Shown: in pieces, positions 56,401 to 64,000 of the stretch | How positions within the stretch are numbered: the first letter of the stretch is position 1 | How the letters are laid out: every line of letters begins with the position of its first letter | Assembly (NCBI RefSeq): GCF_902167145.1 | Contig: NC_050101.1 | Coordinates: 180,664,428 to 180,728,427 of the forward strand | Source of the DNA: Zea mays | Taxonomy: Eukaryota; Streptophyta; Magnoliopsida; Poales; Poaceae | Direction: 5' to 3' | Length of the DNA stretch: 64,000 bases | Position numbers and translations under genes: made by a program | Notes under the pieces: model-generated | What the model was told of the DNA's origin: nothing | The model's input: only the letters and a program-made list of their open reading frames with translations | Databases searched by the model: none

Positions 56401-59098
56401 TGGAGAGCCACGTGGGGTAAGCCACTGGCTCGATAAATTTGGCTTCCAGGAGGCGGTGTACCTCTGCCTTGGCGGCTTCTGTCTTCTCGTCGGACATTTT
56501 GCGAAGCCGCTGTTTTTTCGGTCTCACCGAGGGGTCGATTCCCAGGCTGTGCTTGATTATGGATCGGCTAACCCCGACCAGGTCGAGGGCTGACCAAGCG
56601 AAGACGTCTTTGTTCTTGGATAAGCAGCACAGGAGTTTTTCCTCGTCATGCGAGGTGAGGTCTTCGCTGATCGTGACTGTTTGCTTGGGTGTGGCCAGGT
56701 CGAGGGGAACAGTCTTGGTCCCGTCGTTGCTTTGCAGCTGCGCCTTGTGCTGTTTTTCAGTTGGGCTGGCGGGCGCTGGGCCTTCGCGCTGGGCCGTGAG
56801 GCAGTGGACATTTCTTTGCCCGGGGACGAAGTCCCGCTCTATGTTGTGTGCAGTCTGCTGATTGCCGTAGACCGAGATGGCGCCCAATGGACCTGGTATC
56901 TTCATGCACAGGTACAATCCGTGAATGGCCGCCTCAAATTTGTTGATGGAGCCCCGACCCATGATGGCGTTGTACGGATACACCATGTCGACGATGTCAA
57001 AGGTTATTTGCTCACTTCGGGCATTGGGCGCTACACCGAAGGAGAGAGGCAACTCTATTTTGCCGATGGGAAAAGTGCCCTTGCCGCCGAAGCCGTACAA
57101 CGGATTGTTCGAAGGCTTGAGCAAGCTGTGGCTTATGCCCATGCGATCGAAGGCATGGAGAAAAATGATGTCTGCCTGACTGCCATTATCGACGAGGACT
57201 TTGTGCAGGTCCCAGCCTGCCACGCTGCAGTTGATGACCATGGCGTCGACATGGGGGGCGCTGCGCAGGTCGACGTCTCGGGCGTCGAAAGTTAGCGGTA
57301 CGTGGGACCACTTCGTCTGCACGACTGGACCGGTGATGGCGACGTGGTTGATGCTGCGGTAGTGGTCCCGCTTCTGTCGCTTGGTGTCGAAGTCGACACT
57401 GGACCCCCCTGTGATCATATGAATGACTCCGCGATATGGCTGATCGGCGAAGTCTTCTTGCTTGGGTGCGTGGGGGTGGGGGATGTTTTGTTGTTGCTGG
57501 TGTGGAGGCGGGGGTGGGGGAGGCACGATTTGTACTTCCTGATGGTGTTGGTAAGCGTGGTGCGGTGGATGCAGGGCGGGGGCGTGGATATATGGTGGAG
57601 GGTGTTGCTGATAAGTGTGCGCGACGACCCTTGGGTTGTCGGCCGGCTGCGCCCGTGCCATCCTGTCTCTGGTGGCCTTCGTTTCAGGGCAGTCCTTTGT
57701 TTGGTGGGCGCAGTCTTCGTCGTGGAAGAGACAGTAGAATCGGCGCGGCGGCTGCACGCGTCCCCGGCCCCTACCGCGAGTTCCACTTCCGCGGCCCTGG
57801 GCGGGATATTCCTGGCGGCGAGGGGCATCACCGGAGGGGTGCTGGTTGGCAATGTTGGGCACCTGCTGCTGGTTCCGGCCGTCTCGGCCGGAGTCTGGCT
57901 GCGGAGTCCTTGTCCACGTGCGGCTGGACTGTGTGGCGTCTTTGGGTTTCCTCTAGGACTCAACCTTGCGCTGGTGGAGCTCTTCGGATTTGGCATATTT
58001 TTCAAATAGTTGATATAATTCCTGGAGGTTCTTGGGCGGGTCCCTGATGCAATGGCAGTAAAGGACGCCGGCGCGGAGGCCACTGATGGCGTAGTGAATG
58101 GTGATCTGGTCGTCAACTGAGGGCAGCTGTGACTTGAGTGTTAGAAACTTGCGGTAATACTCCCGCAGAGTCTCTTTTTCCAGTTGCTTGCAGAGTGAGA
58201 GTTCGGCCAAGGCATCGGTGTCTGGGCGGTACCCTTAGAAGTTGAGCAGGAATTTGTCCCTTAGGCTTCTCCAGGAATCAATGGACAGCGGGGGTAACCT
58301 GGTGAACCAGGTGAGAGCTGGGCCTTCGAGGGCGATGATGAAAGACTTGGCCATTGTGGCGTCGTCCCCTCCGGAAGATGTGACGGCGACCTGATAACTC
58401 ATGATGTACTGAGCTGGGTCCGTGCTGCTGTTGTACTTGGGATAGGTCCCTGCCCGGAAGTTGGCAGGCCAGGGTGTCACTTGCAGATGTGGCGCCAGGG
58501 GACTTCGCTCGTCGAGGTAGTTGACCCCTTGAAATGGCGCGGCGTGTGGGAAGGTGTAGTCACGCTGGGGGAAGTGCGGGTCTTCCACCTGCGCGCGGTG
58601 TTGCAGGGGTGCCCCATGCTGCAGGCCGTGGTGGCCTTCGCGCTGCATCAGCGCGATCTCCCGCTCGAGGTCCTGGGCCTTCTGCTCTTCGTCGCGTATC
58701 ATTTGCCCCACCTTGGCTAGTGCAGACACGCGCTGGCGCTTGGCCTCCAGTATCTCTTTTTGCCTCTGGAGATTGCGGATCTTGAGGCGCAGTGCGCGCA
58801 GCTGTAGCTGTTCTTCCGCTGAAACGCCAAGGACATCACCGTCCTCAGCGAGGTCCGCGCCCTCCGGTGGAGCGAAGCCGAGGACTTCACCGTCCTCGGT
58901 GAGGTCCGCGCCTTCCGGTGGGGCGAAGCCTGGGGGAGGCTGCGGTTGTCCTTCAGGGCCGCAGGTGCGGAGGGCGTCGTCTTCAGCAGCCTCTTGGTGA
59001 GTGGAGTGGGTGAGTGCGAGGGCCTTGCCCTTCCTTGCGGCCAGCAGTGCTGCCTTCGCAGCCTCGTCAGCCTTCGAGCTAGCTTTCTTGGGTGCCAT
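53471..59098 (-). pseudogene. gag-pol: gag-pol polyprotein of element B, one frame, five stop codons
   Basis: From ATG 59098 (M-A-P-K-K-A-S-S-K) to the stop at 53471 the frame is unbroken by indels over about 1875 codons. In-frame stops lie at 58237, 57955, 55621, 54724 and 54445. Order: basic/coiled N-terminus, gag helix bundle (about residues 200-370), knuckle C-L-F-H-x5-H-x4-C (near 455), protease V-D-N-G-S (637), RT (about 880-1030), RNase H (about 1200-1420), and integrase with H-x6-H and C-x2-C, D in GLDIVGPL (near 1602), D in VDNDKQF (near 1662) and E in VVERAND (near 1698). Two RT catalytic aspartates read Asn: L-L-N-Y-F at 951 and Y-V-D-N at 1013-1016. The enzyme is therefore dead even without the stops. 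Confidence 0.92.
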
Positions 59099-59120
59099 CG
59101 CGGGTGGTTTTTTCGTAGCA

Positions 59121-59138
59121 CGAACGATGGGCGCCAAA
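59121..59138 (-). promoter_or_regulatory. Primer-binding site of element B
   Basis: Minus strand TTTGGCGCCCATCGTTCG follows the LTR end (CCAACA) directly. TGGCGCC-type sites are usual in the Tat lineage. The primer site is deleted in element A. Confidence 0.75.
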
Positions 59139-59617
59139 TGTTGGAACTTGCTCACGGGCGCAAGTTGATCCAACAAGGGGGGAGTAATAGCGCAAACAGG
59201 GTTTCAGCACGTGATGGCAAAAGCTCTGTTCATCTAGCCTCTCAAGGGCACTGTGCGGGGGTATTTATAGGTGTCCGGGTGCCCAGCGTCCTGTGCTAAG
59301 GACGCATGTGCCCTCAGACACCTAGGTTATCCCCGGAATATTCCCATAAAGCGGGGTTACAGACTGTAATTACAGGGGCGCCTTTATAAATTAGGCCCGT
59401 AACACGCAGCGGCCACGCAGGGCCTGTCACAACGGGCCAGATCACACGTGGGCCCCCGCGCTGGACGAGGACGCGCGGTGGGATGACCTCGCCACGGGTC
59501 TTCGTCCGATGTCGTATGGGGCGAAGGGTATCTCTGACCGTTGTCTTGTCTCCGTTGGGCCGGCGTTTACGGCGAAGGCCCCGAGCGAAGGGTGGCGTCT
59601 TTGCCTTTGCCCCAACA
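59139..59617 (-). repeat. 5' LTR of element B (479 bp)
   Basis: Minus strand TGTTGGGGCAAAGGC to GTTCCAACA. Similar in length and layout to the 481-bp LTR of element A, with a TATA box on the minus strand near 59263 (GTATTTATAGG on +). Confidence 0.92.
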
Positions 59618-59639
59618 GATTCCTTTAAGGGGGGAGGGC
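59618..59639 (+). promoter_or_regulatory. Polypurine tract of a Del/Tekay-like element
   Basis: GATTCCTTTAAGGGGGGAGGGC abuts TGTAACACCC at 59640. It matches the tract of the LARD-like element. GATTC is also the right-hand target copy of element B, so B inserted only 5 bp upstream of the tract. Confidence 0.8.
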
Positions 59640-62600
59640 TGTAACACCCTAGGTGTTACTCAGGGTGTCCACCCAGGGCTACCCCATTTAACCTATTATC
59701 ACATGTGGGTTAGTTGAGCAAAGTGCATCAAACTTGGAGTTCAAGGTCCTAAGCAAGTGCAATCCATCTTGGATATCATGCCTCAGCTTGTCATGCACAT
59801 CTAAGGGGAGAATTTCCCAAAACCCTAAAGTAAACCCCTCTTGGGCAATAGGAACCCTAGATGTAAGTATGATCAAAAGGTCATGTAAACCTTATGATCA
59901 TGGCTTAGGCCAAATATAAAAGTAGTAGTATACTTCATGACCTACAAATAATAGTAAGGAAGTAACCCCAAAAAGATTTCAGAAAAGCCCCAAAAAGTTC
60001 ACCAAAGGTTGAGCACAAGAGAAAATTTCAGGATTTGCCTAAGTCTAAAAACTAACCTTTGAACAAAGATCCCACATGTTCACCTTAATCCAAAATTCAA
60101 AACACTCCGACCCAATTGACAAAGTGGTGCCAAATTAACCCTAGAATGCCCTGGAAAGAGGTGACACCTACCCTAGGGCGTTTGACATGACTTGACACCA
60201 TTTTTGTCTCAGCTTGGACCTAGCTGACATAGCCAACTTCTCACCCCTCTATCTCCCTACCCCGACCATGTCTTGACTTGGAACTCACAGCAAAAAGGTA
60301 GGATATGGAGCAGAGAAGAGACCGTACACAGTGACTTTGCCAAGATACGCACGCTAAGGTGCTCAAATCTGCCATTGAACCATGGCAGAAGCGAGCTCCC
60401 ACGTGTTCGACGTGGGCTGACACCCGGGGGCGCGCTCAGAGCACGCCCGTGCGCGAACCCCCACGCGCCCGCGGCCGCCCGTGATCACGCCCGCGCCAAG
60501 GCTATAAAGCCCGTCCCAGTGCTCGGCTGCCTTCCCCATTGCCTCCTCCGTACCGCGCCTAACTCCCTCGAGCCAGCCCTTAGCTCCAGCGACCTCCCCG
60601 CGACCCGCCAGAGCCACCCGAGAGCAACCACCGTGGCCAGCCCCTTTTCCGTCCTCCTCCGTCCGATCCAAGCCTTCAGATAGCTTCCTTGTGAGGCCGT
60701 GAAGCTTACTCAAGCTTGAACCGGGGACCCGTGTCACCGGAATAGCGAAACCGTGCTCGCCGGAGTTCATCACCCCGCCGGCGCATGTGGACCGGGTAAA
60801 TCACTACGCCATTTTTCAATTCAATGCACATATAGCCTCTACACCACCCCGGGAAGCTCACCATGCCGTTGGATTGGACTAGGTCGCCGTGGTTTGGCCA
60901 GCACACCCACCGCCGACGAGGACCCCCGCCTGCGCACGTCGACCGAGCGATTCCGGCTATCCCCGCCGTCGAGCCGTACATCGCTGTGACCGCCAGAGCC
61001 TCCCCGAGCTAACCCTACCCCTCGCCGGACCTATCTCGCCGCCGGTAAGCCACACCACCCCTTTCTTCTCTGCGGTTACTGTTTACACTTGGGAGGGACC
61101 GCAGGGGAGAGGAAGAGAAAGTCAGGGGGTTTTGCGCATTGTCATTCACACAGAGGAATAGTGGCGCAAGGGTAGAACTGCGAAGATTAATTAGGAAAGA
61201 CCCTGGGGACCTCGGTGTAAACTGCTTTTTCAGAAAACCTTATTAAACCTGACTTTAAATTTGAACAGAAACTTTAAAAATCCATAACTTCTGTTTAGTT
61301 CATCCAAATTTGGTCAAACCAATTTTGTCAGACTCTAAATAATATAACCTACTTAAGAAAAATATAAAACCCCTATGTACTACAGAAAACTTTAAGGTTC
61401 TGATTTAATTGTTGTTTTGGCCAAAAGCTCAATAATAGGAAGAAAAATAGTTGTACTATTTGACTAGGGTTAGAAAAATTTGGAGAAGTTTATGTCCACC
61501 TACTGACCTAATTAAAAATGCTAAACCTCTCTGTCCACCCCATTAAGCTAGTTTTTATCACTTATTTTACAATATGCTTAAGGTTAAGAAAAATAGAAAA
61601 TGTGATTTAAATAATGACCCAGGGGGCACCCCTACTTTTGTTAGGAAACTTATTTAAAATAGTTCACTAGAAAAATCTATCATACCCTGGTGTAGTATAA
61701 AATAAGTAGGATCCCTTTTATTTTAAGAAAACAAGGAAAGCTTAGAAAAACCCTAGAAAAATAACACCAAGGAGAAAACACCCCAAACCTTGGGATAACT
61801 AATATTTTGTTATTATAAACATAGGAAAAATACAAAATCTGTTGTTTGATATTTTTCAAATGGCAAGTTAGTTATAAGAACCTTTTTGGCATAAAACTTT
61901 AAGAAATCACAACTAAATAACCACCAATTAACCTTCTGTGATTTTTGGCACAAAAGCTTATTATTACTGATAGATGCCAACAAAAATAACCCTTAGGGCA
62001 TAACCCAACCCTAATTAAGAGAGGTAGTGCAAAGTGGTCCATTTTGCACAACTTTTGTCATTTTTGTCTAAAGCATAATCTTTTTATTTTAAGCCCCAAA
62101 TTCCTAGAACAGGCTATAATGACCAATGGCAACCCACTGTAATTTTTATAGAATTTTTGGAAAATATTAAACCCCTGTCATAGATCAAACCTACACTAAA
62201 AACCATAAGTAGAAAATAAAGAAGGAAAAGATGAATAAAAGGGAATGAGTGTCATCCTAAAACCCTTTATAACTTGTCCACTGAAATATATAAAGGCAAT
62301 ACAAATTCCCTATGCCTATCCCTACGAAAACCTAAACCCAGAAATGATAAGCATAAACCATTAAAAGCCATGTCTGACCCAGAAACCCTAAATTGCTCAT
62401 TAACTTAGTTTTACTTCTCTTAGCATAATGTTATTAAATCCTGCATAATCTTGACATACATGTTCATTGCATTTCGATAGACTGTAACCTTGCTGACGGA
62501 GAGTACGTCCTCGTGCCGGAGCAAGGAGCTGCTTAGGAGGTAGCCCCGGATCCCGCACCAGAGCCTGTACGAGAGGATCTGCCTGCCACAGCTTTGGAAG

Positions 62601-64000
62601 GCAAGCCCCGGTTTTATGCATAACCTGTTATTTATGCTATTTTACTATACTTAATGATTGTAGGATTGATTGTGCACTTAAGTGTAGGAGTTGTTTGAAA
62701 CCTTAGTTGCATGATCTCAGGAATCCCATTGAGGTGAATACTAGTATGCTAAGACGAGTAGCTGCTTTATTAAGTAGGATCTCGGTAGAAGTCGAGTGAT
62801 TTTTCTAGCACTCGTGCGAGGTCAGGAATTGGCTGTATCCACTTTCTTATCATATTGATGTTGGTTTGTGGGCAACAATCCATGGGGATTGGTTGTCTAC
62901 AGGATAAAAATTGGAATAAGGATTAAGGTGTGGTACCGTGAGTCAAGCGTTTGAACGTACTAAGCACATGCCGAGAAATATGGTAAATCGGTAAGCCTAG
63001 TACCTGAGTGAACCTGGCAGCAGACTTTACCCCTCACGCGACCTGAGACGTGGTCTCCCATTCCGGTTATGGTGGGTACAAGTGTGGTCACTGCACGACG
63101 GCAGTCGGGGTCAGTGAGGCATTGTACGCCAAGACGGTGAGCCCTGATCTGCTGACGGGGAATCGATGGGGACGGTTGATGTGTGTGGGGGACGGAGTGC
63201 CTCGCCACGTCATGTGTTTAGGTTTACCTTGCAAGGTTTAAAAACTCGATTCGAATCGTCTACTTCTCGCAGCTAATGAGACTGCTTGATCCATGCTGCT
63301 ACATTGAGTAACAAGTGGAAATCTGGCGAGATGACACAAGATGTTGATTGCTAAATATGTTTGATACCATGTATGAGTAGATAGTACACATTTAGCCTTA
63401 AGAGAGTCACACTTAAACTTGATAAAGTTAAAACTTGATTTAGAAACTTAGCTAGTGCTTTTGGCAACCAAACCCTACAGCCACACAGCTGCATGTCTAG
63501 AGGTAGAGGAGTAGACTCCTCACACCGGGTAAGTCTAGCTAAGTATTAGTATACTCAGCCTTGCTTGTGGCACAATTTTACAGGTTCTCTGGAGGACATG
63601 GTTGCTGGAGTGACTTGGCCGTCCATCTTGCCACCGGGTTGGACTGTCGAGTGGGACCCCGCCTCGGCTGAGGAGGAGCATGAGAAGTGATGGGACAGGC
63701 TTCCCCATCTCTCTGATTATTTACCGTTAGTTTTATTCCGCTGCACTTCGAACAATGATGTTTTCTTTTGCAAAAACCCCGATGATGATGATGTAATAAT
63801 TTAATACTCTGACATGTATGGTTTTACGCTTTATTGTATTTGCTCTGTGACTCACCATCGAGTGAGATTGTGGTACTTGATCCTGTCAGTGGCCGTGTCG
63901 GACTAGATCCGAGGGATTGACGGGTTATTCCCATTTAAGTGTGGTCTAGCGTCTAAGGCAGGGCTTGGGCACTTAAGTTGGAATAATTCGGGCAGTTCCG
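59640..64000 (+). repeat. 3' LTR of a Del/Tekay-like element, runs off the window
   Basis: Begins TGTAACACCCTAGGTGTTAC after a polypurine tract. A TATA box (GCTATAAAGCCC, 60503-60509) precedes a GC-rich leader-like block (60530-61070), then a long AT-rich middle, then blocks shared with the other long LTRs (GATTCGAATCGTC near 63248; TACTCAGCCTTGCTTGTGGC near 63550). The last bases, TTCGGGCAGTTCCG, correspond to the tail GGAGGTTCTGCCACA of the LARD LTR, so only about 5 bp of this LTR lie beyond the window. No gene is seen. Confidence 0.85.

Larger units (their letters stand above)
48247..59617 (-). mobile_element. Element B: Tat-type gypsy element with antisense gene, nearly complete
   Basis: Read on the minus strand: 5' LTR 59617-59139, primer site, gag-pol 59098-53471, 77-bp tandem array, antisense five-exon gene (on the + strand), polypurine tract and an 82-bp remnant of the 3' LTR. 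Same family as element A, in opposite orientation and with full gag-pol. The 3' LTR is cut within its first 82 bases; the right target copy would be GATTC (59618-59622), but no GATTC lies at 48242-48246, so sequence was lost at the left. Confidence 0.92.

Noticed and set aside
60273..61161. Several frames in the GC-rich part of the 59640 LTR
   Set aside because: They lie at and downstream of the LTR TATA box in the leader region, overlap on both strands and have no recognisable domain.

Overview
This is plant nuclear DNA, most likely from a grass of the maize type (Zea or a close relative). It is almost entirely nested LTR retrotransposons with a small amount of AT-rich low-copy sequence. The grass assignment is inference. 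It rests on Tat-lineage Ty3/gypsy elements carrying extra antisense genes, several-kilobase TGTAACACCC-type LTRs of Del/Tekay style, solo LTRs full of CACCGGACTGTCCGGTG palindromes, Tourist-like MITEs and a Helitron end. I see no tRNA, rRNA, CRISPR array, bacterial operon or intact host gene.

Layout. (1) 1-27223: an old, decayed Tat-type element in + orientation. Its order is partial 5' LTR, gag, protease, RT, RNase H, integrase, an antisense five-exon extra gene, then the 3' LTR. Three later insertions interrupt it: an 11.3 kb LARD-like element with about 4.04 kb LTRs and no coding capacity (4175-15445), a non-autonomous hAT with an 8-bp target duplication (22891-23745), and a 1351-bp solo LTR with a perfect CATAG target duplication (24895-26245). 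(2) 27224-31951: AT-rich low-copy DNA with a second solo LTR (27986-29579) and MITEs. (3) 31957-37809: element A, a deletion derivative of a Tat element, bounded by perfect GGGTT target duplications. It has lost gag and most of pol but keeps the integrase tail, the 78-bp repeats and the antisense gene. (4) 37810-42328: low-copy DNA ending in a Helitron 3' terminus (40515-40541), then a segment paralogous to part of region 2, with a (TA)n tract and a near-perfect 66-bp palindrome. (5) 42329-48246: fragments of three further LTR elements. (6) 48247-59617: element B, same family as A but in inverted orientation. It has a single-frame gag-pol of about 1875 codons with five point stop codons, a nine- to ten-copy 77-bp tandem array, and a nearly intact five-exon antisense gene with its own TATA box. 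Its left LTR is truncated. (7) 59618-64000: polypurine tract and nearly complete 3' LTR of a Del/Tekay-like element.

How parts relate. The best signal is the extra gene found three times (19118-22466, 33394-36988, 48668-52280). It always lies between integrase and the 3' LTR, always antisense to gag-pol, always behind its own TATA box, and always fits a five-exon model. Exon lengths in A and B are 1690/1689, 185/185, 745/747, 261/258 and 471/471 bp. Because the gene is antisense, the genomic RNA used for reverse transcription cannot splice out its introns, which explains why they survive transposition. Its product resembles the proteins annotated as 'putative gypsy type transposon' (Transposase_28-like), followed by a coiled coil, an acidic low-complexity region and an invariant C-terminus.
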